This document shows, piece after piece, positions 1 through 11,600 of a DNA stretch of 64,000 nt. The notes beneath the pieces were generated by a model. That model was not told where the DNA came from. It saw only the letters and a list, made by a program, of their open reading frames with translations, and did no database searches. How positions within the stretch are numbered: position 1 is the stretch's first letter; the number at the start of each line of letters is the position of its first letter. Source of the DNA: Struthidea cinerea (lineage: Eukaryota > Chordata > Aves > Passeriformes > Corcoracidae); assembly GCA_013397865.1 (NCBI GenBank), contig VZTI01004612.1, forward strand, positions 80,962 to 144,961, read 5' to 3'. The position numbers and the translations under genes are program-made.

Positions 1-3000
1 TTTCATGGCCTGTTTACCTTCCGCCTGCCTGGTCCCCCCTTTCCCAGCCCTCCCCTCCCCTGCAGGGTGTTCACAAGCCTACGGTACTGGAGACGCCGGA
101 TTCTCGCCCTGGTTTAAGCCCGTGCCAACAGCCTAAGGAAACACAGCAGGTTCATAGTCTGAGAATTCCAGTTTAACGCGGGGATCTGGGGGCTGGTGAA
201 ACCACAAGATGCTCAGCTGTGCTACCCGAAATCTGAGTCAGAGGGCATTTATAAGCCAACTCCCAAGAAGCAGCAGCTGTCTCCTCCTCCTCCCCCTGCC
301 CCCACAGCCTCCCACTGTGCCATCAGATGTACACCTCGCTCCACACACTGCTCCCGGCTCTTCTGCGGGCGCTGCAGCCGCTCCAGCCTGTCACGTTATC
401 CCTCACGTGCAGCCCCAGCCATCCCAGACAGCCCGACAGCGTTCCTGGCCTCCTTTTCCACATTCACATCCCGTGCCACTCGGATGCCCGTGAGCAAAGC
501 CCAGGCAAAGGCTGGCGGCAGCTGGGTAACCTACGTGTGACACAGGCCACTGCTGCCACCAGAGGAGGGACCCTTGCCTTCACCCCACGGCAATTTGGGA
601 GCACCAGCATCCCCAGACCCCAGTGAGGGGACTGTGGCACCGCAGGCAGGATTGGAGCAGCTAAAACCATAACCTGCTGGCAACGCATCACCTTCCCCCC
701 TCCCAGCTGCAGCCTCCTCCACAGCACTCCACCAGGATAGCATCCACCGGGGTGTTTCCTACTCCTAGTAGTACTAGTACAAGCTGTAGTGCCAATTCAG
801 TCGCATTACTACCAAGCACCTGTAACAGCATCTATTCCTCCGACAGCATCACGCTGCATCTCCGGCGCAGTATTTCACCGCATGAATTCTTCCCAGATAG
901 TTTTCTGATTGCTTGTTTTGGACATCTCTAACATAGGGAGGAGAGGATCAAGGCACAGTGCTCAGCCAACTCAGTTCCCACAGCAACCATAACTTGTCCA
1001 TACGAATATGCAGCATTCCTGCCTTTATGAAAAGGCACAAGTGCTGTGTACAGATCCCTGGCAGCGGGAGACTCCCCTGCCTTTGGGGACCAGGGATCTT
1101 GCTAGGTCTCAAAAGAATAATTCCCACCAAGCTTCATCTTCCGGGAAGCATGGACACAGAGCAGTGACACTCAGCACAACCTGAATTCCAACAGCTTGGA
1201 TGAGACCCATGACTGAAGAAATAAGGAAAACGGGGAACAAATTTATCTGCAACAGGAAGCACTCACTCGGCAGCAACTAGCCACGCTTCCCCTCACTATC
1301 CGCATTTTTCAGGAAATAAGCTGTTTTGTTTAATCGAACCAAATCACATTCAAGTAAAAGATCCATGATTCCCTCTGATGACTTCAATCCACATTAAAAA
1401 CAAACTCCCTGCAATCCAGTTACAGCTCTAACTGCGGAAGCACAGAGCAGAATCCACTTGGATAACCAGCAGTTTTTAATTTGACCTTTTCCCACCAGAA
1501 GCCAACAGCCAGCCCAAGCTGCTTCCCCTGTAACACTCCCAGCCAGGCTAAAACATAGATACAGGTCATCCAGGCAAAACATCAACTTGAAAAAACAAAG
1601 AGAACAGCTTTCTGAACCAGTTATTTTTAAAAGTCAAGAGTCTGGAGATTTGGTAAAAAGCAATCAATTGCTGTAGGCAGACAAAACTAATCAGATACTA
1701 AAGCAGGAAGAATTAAATCTCCAACAAAAATTCAGTCTAAAGAGTCACAACCTCAAGTTATTCATAACTAAATGTCTACCAAATATTAAATAACTTCACT
1801 TTGCAAACTGACACAGCCCAACCCAAATGCTTTACTGCAGATTTTTCCAAGCACCAACCACCAGCACAAGCCCTCCCAACCTGGATTTTTCCCTGGAGTT
1901 GCCACTGGAAGCCAACCATCCTGGCAGAGGGAGCAGCACTGCGCTGGGCTCGTGCCCAAGCGTCTGGGAGAGACTGAGCTCCTGCCTCCCAAGCCGGTTG
2001 GGTTTGATTTCAACAGCATCATGAGAACAAAGTCCCTAATAAAACACTCCCTCGCTGGTCTTGGAGCAAGTGTCTCTCCTGGGTGACTCCCACCTGCCCG
2101 TCCAGGAGATCCCTGGAGCCAGGCCGCAGCACAGGCCGGACAGCTTTCCACACCACTGCCCGCATGGAAAGCTGCATTTTCCGGACTTTAGCTGTCAGCC
2201 CTGGATTTAAGACATTCCAAAGGCTCTTAAAGGTAAGGATCTCCAGAGCTCAGCTCTCACCTGCAGGCAAGGACAGCTCCCAGAGCCCCAGCCCCTGTCC
2301 CCACCCTCCCACCTCACATCACTTTAGGCAGGTGAGTTTCCACACAGGAAGCTGGGCTGGGGAGCTCATCTGGTTAAAACCAAGCCACAGGGAGTTAGTT
2401 TTAAGCCTGGCTCACTCCCCTGATCTGGTATGCGGCATGGGTGCACCAACCAGGCACTTCAAACAAGAAAATATTTAGGAAATTACAGCCTAAGCCTGCG
2501 TGGGAAGGATCCCCAAGGCCTGGCAGCAGGAGCTGCGATCCACAGGCAGGCTGTGGGCTAAGGGAGCAGGAGGAGCAGGGAGCACGGTTCAGTTCCCAGC
2601 CCATAGCAGCAGCATCTCTGCGCCAACAGTCTGGAAAGGTGGTGCCTCAACCTAGCACAAAAATGCTCAGATACTTGAGCCTTCCAGATCTGGGAAGGCC
2701 AGCTAGCAATCCAGCAAATGGGGTTTTCCTTCCTTTGGGTTTTCTCAGAATGGTTAAGCAAACGTGAACCAAGTCAGATCCCACTCCTAGCACCTCCATG
2801 GCCAGGAGAGCTCTCCCTTTGCTCCCACATGCTGGTTTCCACCAGAGCCTGAATGCAGATGAAGCCCTTCCATGAATGAGGGCCCCAAGTGCTGAGGGCA
2901 AAGGAAGGATAAATCCAGCTCAGCTGTAAGCTCCATTCACTGGCAAAACCAGATTCACCCCATGGAGCAGAGCTCTGACCAAGGCTGAACTTCCAAACGA

Positions 3001-6000
3001 AATCTGGAGAAGCCAGAGGCAGGGGGAGAAGCCTTCAGATCACAAATAGGAAGGCAGCTGCCAGCAGCAGCATTGCTTGCCTTTCGCACCTCTTCTACAC
3101 CTCCAATTGTAAAGGCTGGGAATTGCATCCCTGAAAATTAAGCCTCTCAAGTGCCTTTTGCACACAAGACAAACAAATACCAGAGCGAAAGCTTTCAGAT
3201 GAGCCAATGGTATTCCCAAGTGCAGTGGAGATCATCAGGGACTTAGAAAAGCACTTATTAGGCATAAACCTACTAGTTACAAGAGGTTTTTCTGAAACAC
3301 AACTAAGCATCTCCCTTGTAATCTGAAAAGTTCCTGAAGTGGAGACACTGCTGCATGACCTGTTTCACAGCCAGATGAAAGAATCTGCCTTATTCCATAA
3401 CCACAAACACTTGAGCAGCTGGCAAACAGCTACTTCAGAAACCAAGGAAGAGGCACTGCAACAGTCTTTCTGCTGTACCTCCTCCTTCCAAGAGTAACAG
3501 AGACTGTCACAGAATTACAGCACCAAAACCTGAGTGACAGAGCTCGGTACACATCAGAAAACTGCTGGATCTTCAGGAACACCACCAATCTGTGACCACT
3601 GCAGAGTACAACAGCTCTAGGCCAAGCCCCTGCTCTGCAGAGCACTGACCTGCATTTCTGATACAAAACCCAATTACTAGAGCCACTTTCCAGTACAGAG
3701 AAGTATCATGCTTATGTAGGCAAAGACCTGGCAATGCGACACTTTAAATCCAAAGGCCAAGAGCAAGGGCAGTAAGCGTGCTCCTCTTCCGGGGCACAGG
3801 TGTGGAACTTCCCTATTCTGGATGTGTACCTGGCATCCAACATTTCTTTGGGGCAGGCAGAATGGTTCTGCCAGCTTCAGGTTAACTCCTGCTGATAGTC
3901 TCACTCTGCCTCAGGACCTCCAGGTAAGCAGAGCTACCTCTTGGGTCTCTGCACCCTACAACATTTTGTTCCCTGATCCAAGAGCACACACATCAGGTCA
4001 GCTGCATCCAGCGCTGTCTGGAATATTTCCTTGGGGCTGCAAGCCAGGGAAGAGCAGAGGAGTTTACATTACAGTATCAGAGACACTTTTTGGACGGCTA
4101 AACAAGTGACAGGTCATTAACTGACTGCAGTTAAGAGCAAAGAGGAAGCCGATTTAGTCATCAGCTAGTCTGGGTTTGCATTTGTCCTTCAGTTTTCCTT
4201 AAATAAAGCAGCCACAGAGTCATTAAAGCCTGATGGGCCACAACTAACAGCCTTTACACTGAACTTGGCACCTGAAGCCTCTCCCATCCAAAGGAAGTCA
4301 TTTAAGCATCTCCCATTTCTTCACACAATGGACTGTCAAGTTGGAGCAAAATAATGGCTGCTTTGTCAGTTAAATGAACAGAGCTTAATGAAAGAGACCA
4401 GTGCTGCTCGGACATTTGGGGTACCTACATGTCTTTAAAGTTCCTTTTAAGCAAGGCACTGCCTTCAGTTGAAACCAGCAACGGGCATGCAAAAGCTGCA
4501 GTGGGAGCTTTACTCCCAGCTATACTCGAGCTGGAAGTTGCGCCTATAGAAAGAACAGGGTGATTTCAAAAGCTGGTGTAGGTAGCAGCACCTTCCACCC
4601 AGCAAGGCCCAGCTTTAAAGCGTGGTAAACAAACCACCAGCCAGCTAAGAAACTGGCCTTGCTCACGTTCTTATTCAGAGGGGCGATGAACATACAGAAC
4701 AGCTTTAAAACCACATTCCTTGCAAAGCAGCTGCTCAAGGACAAGCAGCTGCTCCAGCAGCACCAGCAGGAGATGTTGATTCTTGCCTCGGTCAAGGCCA
4801 TGCTGTCTCTCTCATCTCCAGTACCACACTAAAAGCCACTGAAGGTTAAAGCCTGCACCGAGGAGGTTCTGCCTTTCTCCAGAGAGGACTAAGGCAGCCT
4901 GACAGGCAGCTGTTGTGAAGCACCATCACCCTGTACCAGAAGCCACCAGACAGGTTCTACAATGACAGCTCTCCCCTCACACTGCTGCATTGTACCCCCC
5001 AGTTTGGGAGAACACCCCGAGCCTGGGGCTTGGGGAGCAGCTACCCACAAACCTCAGGCGGGGGTCAGCCTGGCTATCCCAACACAGCTGGCTTTGACAA
5101 GGCAACCACGTTCACCAAGGATTACCATCAGCTGCAAACTGATCCCTACAGAGATCCAACTTTAGGTGTGACAAGCTGTACCTGCAGCAGCAGTCCCAGC
5201 TCCGCCCAGAAGGGGATAACACTCCGACTGCATGGATCCAGGAGTGCTGAATCAGCCTGTCCCTCTCACATTGCTCAGGCTGCTGCTGGACTGATCCCAG
5301 AATGGCCTGACTGTGAGCCCAGTAAAGTGTCTCCACACGTGCTTCCCCAATAGCATTAGTGAAAGGTCACGAACTTCTGCCATCCCTTCTCCACCACGTG
5401 TAATCCTCTTAGTGCTCAAAGGGGCTTCTTCAACCCAAGTCCAAGCCAGGATAAATCTAGTTTGACCTGAAGATGACAACTGAAAAGCTTGAGGGACCAT
5501 GACTAGATTAAGATCCAAGCATTTACTGCTGGAATAAAGACTCTTCCCCGAGCTCTGCCATTAAAAGAGTTCAAGTTGTAAGAAGACAGTCCTTCCACCC
5601 ATTATAGCTCCTACACATTCATGGTTGATCCCCAGGTTCATTAAGCCTGCCCAAGCAAGGAGTTCCATGATAATCCAGTCTAACTACAGCACACCAGTTG
5701 TTCCTGAACAAAGTAAAGGCACCACAGGCTCAAGAATTCTTCAGCAGTGACTTGACTTCGAGCTGACAAGACACCACATGAGATCAAGGGTCTCTGCTCC
5801 ATCGGTCACCCACCCAGAAGTTCACTCACGGGCAAAGCAAACAGCTCCAACAACCTGTTCCAGGCTTAACCACCTGCCCAGATACCTGCATTATATTCTG
5901 AATTTTAGCCAACAGCTGCTCAGCCTTACAGCCATCAGGTGTCAATTTGTGCACAACCCAGGGTCCAGGTGCCAAAGTACCTCCCCCAGTCACAGATGCC

Positions 6001-8601
6001 CCAGGATCCACATCCTTGCTGACAGTGCCAGCTTCTGCATGGAGAAGACCCTCATTAGCAACCTATCAAACGTTATGAGCAGCTCCTGCACTTTTCAGCT
6101 TCAAAGACAGGACAAAGCTTGCAGAGCTGCTGCATTCAGGCCCTCCTTAGCTACGCGGAGGTCCCAGCTCCAACATTAAGGAAGTGAGGCTGGGACTGCA
6201 AGGAGACCAATAACTCTGAGCTGCTGACGCTCTGGCAGATACTGACTCATCCACAAATTTACAGCTGAAAACTGCTGGCCCAGGTTGTTCTCTTATCAGT
6301 ACGTTCACATTTCCATTAGCCCAAACAGTGAGGGCACCCGAGGCAGCCCTCCTCCAGCCTGCTCAGCAGGGCCCAGTATCTTTTGGGAAGTGAGGAATTC
6401 TTTCCTCACACCATCACAAGCATTTGTGTCACAGTACAAAGGATTTGATACAAGCTAAAGCCCTCCTGCCTAGGTAACTACTGCTGGGCAGGGCCCCCAC
6501 CCAGGTCCCCAGCACTCACTGGTGAGACTGGCCTCGAGCTGCCACAGCAGGAAGAAAGCTGCTTAGGGTGTCCCCAAAGCACAACTTCGGCTTCCCTGGA
6601 GCAAAAATAACATTTGCTAGAGGAAGGCACTCTTCTTTACATCCAAGTCCCAGTGTACTTGCCCTGTGAGAGGTCTTCCACAGGACTTACTGAGCACCTG
6701 AAACAAGCAGTTCAACACCACTGGGAAACACAAGAGTTTCCAGACAAGGCATCACCTCTAAGCATCTCCAGCAAAACCCTCTGGTCCAGATGCCCCTAGG
6801 AAAAACCAGCGTAAATGACAGAACAAGCAGAAATTTGCAAGCAGCAGGTCAGTAAGAAGTTCTATTTCAGTGCCAGGCAAATACCCTCATCCCTCAGAGA
6901 AGAGTTTTCAAAATCAAATACAGCACTGAAAATCAAAATTGCTGTGCCAGCTCTTAAGCCCAGACCTAAAACCAGAACTAACCCACACCTTCACAGGATC
7001 AATCTGCTCTAGCAGGCAAAGACAGCTCCTTTATAAACCAAGGTTAACTTTGGCAAGCTGAAGCTTAATTAGGAAATACCATGAACATGTTTTAAGATGC
7101 TATGCAGTATTCCCATTCCAAATGGAGTAGGAAGAGCTATAGCTAAGATTTCAACAAGGAAGCCAGAAACAACTCTTTCATGAACCCACTGCAAGGAGAT
7201 AAAGGAAAATATTTCTGTTTATTTCTCCTTTATGCTTCCAGTGCATCCAGATCAGATGCAGCCCTGGCTACCACTGTGCCAGGGGACAAAAAAAATAGCC
7301 AAGCCAACTCAGTCCAACAGCAAATATCTAAAAATGCACCACTAACCTGAACTGGTTAACATTCACTACACCACTGCTCAGGGGTAGCCAGCGCAGCCTC
7401 CAATGCCACTTTACCAGGCAGGTTTCAAGCAATGCTGGCCATGGATCCAGGCCTCGAAGCAAACAATTCACTTCCTCTGGTATTTCTGCAGCGCCAGCAC
7501 AGGATCACATGGCCAGATCAGCCCCTGGCCCACACTGCTAAGTCCTCAAATACCCAGGAGATTAAGCTGCACTGGAAGTCATCTGGTAGCAGTCATTTCA
7601 CTAGCCCAGAACAAAGTTGCACTGTGCAGGCATCAAACAGACCCACAGGGTGCCCAGACACTTATTTGGAGCTTTTTTCCACACCCATTTGATTAAAACT
7701 GAGATTACCCATGAGGCCAAGGCAACCCTGTCTCCACATGACTCCAAAGAAAGCTGCTCTGCCCAGGGCACCCTGCAAGGTCATCAGCTCGGGAGGGATC
7801 AGCCCTTTACTTCCCGCTTCATTTTGGGACACATGCAGAGGGGGCAGTTTGTTTCTAATAATGACCAAAGTGTTTAGTGGCCCCGGAATCAGAGGCTGGA
7901 GAGGCAACAGCAATCCCTTCAAAGTGCCCAAATCCTTGGCACAAGCACTGCTGCTCAGAGGTGTGCCGGCAAAAGGAGTATCAGGCACAGTTACATTTAG
8001 TGGCAGACCTGGGCTGCTGCAAAAGGACAAAAGCATGTCCTTGACTTGGATAAAAATAAGACCAGTCCAAACACTCTCTGCTTTAGCACAGAACTTCTGT
8101 CTTGAGGCAGCAAAATATGCCCACTCCCCTCAGCCTGGAGGAAACAGAAGCTCGCAGCACTGATTTCATCATACCAAGCTTGCTTTGCAGGAAAGTCTGC
8201 ACCCACCTGTGCTCTTACATGCAGGTTAACTGACCCGTGGCAAACATGGTTTTTCAAAATTCTTTTGCAATTTCAATGTATGCAGCAGCTCAGCCTTGCT
8301 AACCCTGAGAGCAGATGAATCCTGCCTGCAGGAGAGGCAGGCTACAGGAGTCTGCCGGAGGTACTCACACCAGGAGTTGGCAGGTCAGGCAGGGAGCACT
8401 CGCATCCTGCCCACAGTGACCCACAGCACCACAGGGAGGCAAGCAAGCTTTCCCAGGCACCTCCATGCTGCCAGGGAATACATGGATTATCCACTTCAGG
8501 CACACAAGCAAAGCCCCCCCAGCCAGCACCAAACATGCCAACACCCACACCACCGAGAATTGCCACCAGGCCCCACACCAAGCGCCGCCCCGCTCCATTA
8601 C
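1..8601 (-). other. CPEB1: CPEB1 intron 2 (partial; continues beyond left edge)
   Basis: Non-coding sequence downstream of CPEB1 coding exon 2 in transcript direction. I looked for the next CPEB1 exon (expected to begin near the residues PDFQ and lead into a Ser-rich segment) and found none on the minus strand, so the rest of the gene, including both RRMs and the zinc-binding domain, must lie off the left edge. The open frames here are short and in mixed directions. The one protein-like stretch is on the plus strand near 5.0 kb and is listed separately. No RNA gene or complete mobile element was recognised. Confidence 0.7.
5003..5165 (+). other. Unassigned exon-like open segment, antisense to CPEB1 (X1)
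   Basis: A 163-nt segment on the plus strand, preceded by a pyrimidine-rich tract ending in CAG and followed by G|GTGTGA. It reads open from 5,003 for 54 codons plus one base. The translation is protein-like rather than random: Gly/Pro/Tyr/Ser residues including SSYPQTSGGGQPGYPNTAGF, followed by a charged stretch with FTKDYHQLQTDPYRDP. I do not recognise the family. Its exit phase is compatible with the exon-like segment at 11,966. It could be an exon of an antisense gene nested in the CPEB1 intron, a decayed retrocopy, or chance. Confidence 0.25.
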
Positions 8602-11600
8602 CTGGCAGGGTGTCACATTTGCTTTTTGTGACAGGCGTGGTGCAGACCCCGCTGAAGTCCAGGGAGTTGTCCAACATGGCATTTATCCGGCGGAATATAT
8701 CCGCATTGCTGCAAGTGGAAAGTGCAGGGGCATTCGGGCTATCCCAGCAGTCTTTTATGCTCCTCGCAGGATCTTCTTTCTGGTAAAAGAGAACCAGTAT
8801 TCGTGTCAAATAGGCAAGTACTCAGCAGTCAGCTTTCAACACGCTGTGGAACGCCTGGACTGCCTCCAATACTCACATTAGCTTAGGTCTTAGCAACACT
8901 CAAGCCCAGTTCTTGGCATTAAAGAAGCAGTTAAGCAAACGGGTCAGCAATCTATCAGCACAGCACACCAGAGCACACTGCCCACCACACACAGGTACCG
9001 GCGATGGACTTTAGACTGACAGCCGCACCAAACCAGCTGGGTTGTGAACACAGCTCCCTGCTGCTTTTCTCCAGCACATCGCAACACTAGCAGACATCTG
9101 ATTAATGGAGGCACACACGTTCTCCCCCAATATCAGTCTCCCGACACCAAGGGATAAGTGGGATGTTCATGGTCCAGGCAGACACAAGGAGCCACAGCAG
9201 CTCCTCTTACCCACGGCAGAGGAGCACAAGGCTCACCTCACTACCCATCTTGGGGCTCTGAACAGTATCTTGGAATGATCCAAGTCAGCAGCAATCACTT
9301 CAGGCTTGCAGAAAAAAACCCGAACAACACTGCTTCCCAGCTAATCAAACAGCCCCAAATCGTGGGGAAAGGCAGAAGATAAAATCCTGATCTTCCCTTC
9401 AGGCTGCAGCTCCTGACCACAAAGGTGGTTACCCCAAACCAGCTCTGCTTTAACACAACCCTCCATGGGCACGGATACACCAGCATCAAGGTTTTGGGAC
9501 CATCCTTAAAAAGGATTACCTCCTGTAAAGCGTCTGCCTGAGTAAGATCAAACCCCTCCTGCACGCCGGTGCCGGTCCAGAGAACCGGGAAGAGCAGCTG
9601 CTTTCCCAGCTCTGCTCACAAGCCACTGACATGGAGACTCGTTCGGGAGCATCTGCACCACACTCAAGCCTCGGCCACTTTAGAAGGCGCTAAGCTTCAT
9701 CTCTACCAACGTTTTAGGGCCGAGGACGGGTCTGCCCGCCACCCAAAAGCCACTGCAGAACTCTGCTCCCGAACATGCTGAGCAATCGGTATCGCCGGCA
9801 ACTAAGACCCGCATTAAAGAGAGGAGCGGGTAGGCACAACCTCGCCAGTCCTGGCCTCCGGAGCAGAATACTGGCCATTAAGCAAGTCAAGTTAAACCCA
9901 AATCCAAAGAACTGAATTGCATCAAGCCTGGCAAACGAGCCCCTGCTCTTCCAAAACACACCGAAGCTCTAAATTGGGCCATTTGTACTTGTCAAGAAGA
10001 CATTTAATACAGGCACCTCTTGGATGTGCTGCTGCAAGTTTCAGGCCGCACTTACCCTCCAGTCCTGCTTCACTCGCAAACAAGTCTGAAGCGCCGAGCT
10101 GGTTTTACTTTCAAATGACCCCCTGCTGATCTTTCAAGGGCGCTGGTCTAAAGTGAACTTCACGTGGAGACGGGAATCTTAGCCCAGCCCATGTCTAGCA
10201 CTTACGTTCCACCCCCCACCTCCATCATTAGACGCGCACGATCTGATCGCTTTCTCCAACTCGCCACCACTTAGCTAAAAAGGAAACCCAATCCTGGAAG
10301 CAGCAGGAATAAGCTACTGAACGGTCAACTCGCACGGTGCCTTCAGGCGGGACCTGAACAATTACTGGAGAACTCCAGCCCATTTAGGACTATTAGCATC
10401 TCTTCAGAGCTGAGGGCTGGCAACTTTGGCTATTGAAATGCTCAGAGCTGTGCGTGAAATCACGCCATGAAAAGCCAGTGTCCATAAAGGAGGCAGAGGA
10501 GTCCTGCAACTTTATTCGAGTAAAGGGAGAGAGTCCACTGAGGCACACGCCCACGGGGTTTTCTCTCTCGAGGTCTCGAAGGGCGCAGCCTCCTCTTAGC
10601 CTAAACTCCCGTCCGCATGTTGCCCTCTTCCCTTCCCCATCGGCTGAGGTACTAGGAAGGTACAGCCTTCCCAAAACGCCTACCGCGTATTCCCCCCTTA
10701 AACATGTCATTTTCTCCCCAAATCGCAGAAACTCAGGCTTGTGCGGACCCTTTGTCTGTTTCAGGAGTCAAACTGTCTGGGTTCTGTAACAAACCTGCGG
10801 CTTGAAGCTGGTAGAGACATTAAGAGCCATTTCAAATACCTTAAACAGCCATACCCTCAGCCGTGGAATTGTTCGTACAGACACGAGCACACATCTTTCC
10901 TATCAGAGCCCACCGCCGGGACTCTGGAACATTTACAAGAGTGGAACAGGTAAGGCTAAAAGCGAGCTGCAGGCTGAGAGAACAGGCAGAGCGAGCTTTA
11001 AGTCATCTTTATAAAGAGCAGCTGGAGTACAGAAGCTCAAATTACAAAAGTATTGCCAGTCATCTTTAATAAAAAGGAGTGCCGCATCAGGCTGCCTTGG
11101 CACAAGCATGAAACCCCGCATTCTACTCCTGTTCCTGTAAAAGAACCACTTAAAGCGGGAGGCAAAGCTTTTCCCTAGCAGTCTCTTCCAGCGAGACAAA
11201 ATAACCCGGAGCAGCCGGCCGAACGCCCCACCCGTTCCTTCTCATTTAGCCTCCGCAACTGGCAGCACCAGTCCTGCTCCAAACAGGAACAGAAAGCAGC
11301 GAGAGCACAGCCAAGCCTTTCCACAAAAATCCCTTCTACTAGAGAGCTTTTAACCCTAGACTGTCAAGGATATCCTTGGGATACTGCAATCATCCTGGAC
11401 ATAGGGTAGAGGGGGCCTTGCAGCACTGCAACCCCTTGTAGGAAGGGGGTCGTGGCTCACCCTCCTCCCCCAACCCTAAAGAAAAGATACTCCTTTGAGA
11501 AGAGCTCTGCAGGTCTCCAGAGCACGCAGAGCCAAACCACCCCCATCAGCCTGGAGAGGATGGTGGAAAGAGTTTGCAAACTGGAGAATCCACCCAAATC

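Noticed and set aside
2083..2240. Exon-like plus-strand stretch ending AAAG|GTAAGG
   Set aside because: Good donor, but no acceptor with matching frame and no family resemblance.
10393..10710. Open frame starting MTCLRGEYAVGVLG (also at 15,420-15,752)
   Set aside because: Lies wholly inside the solo LTR copies. Non-coding LTR sequence read by chance, conserved only because the LTRs are recent.
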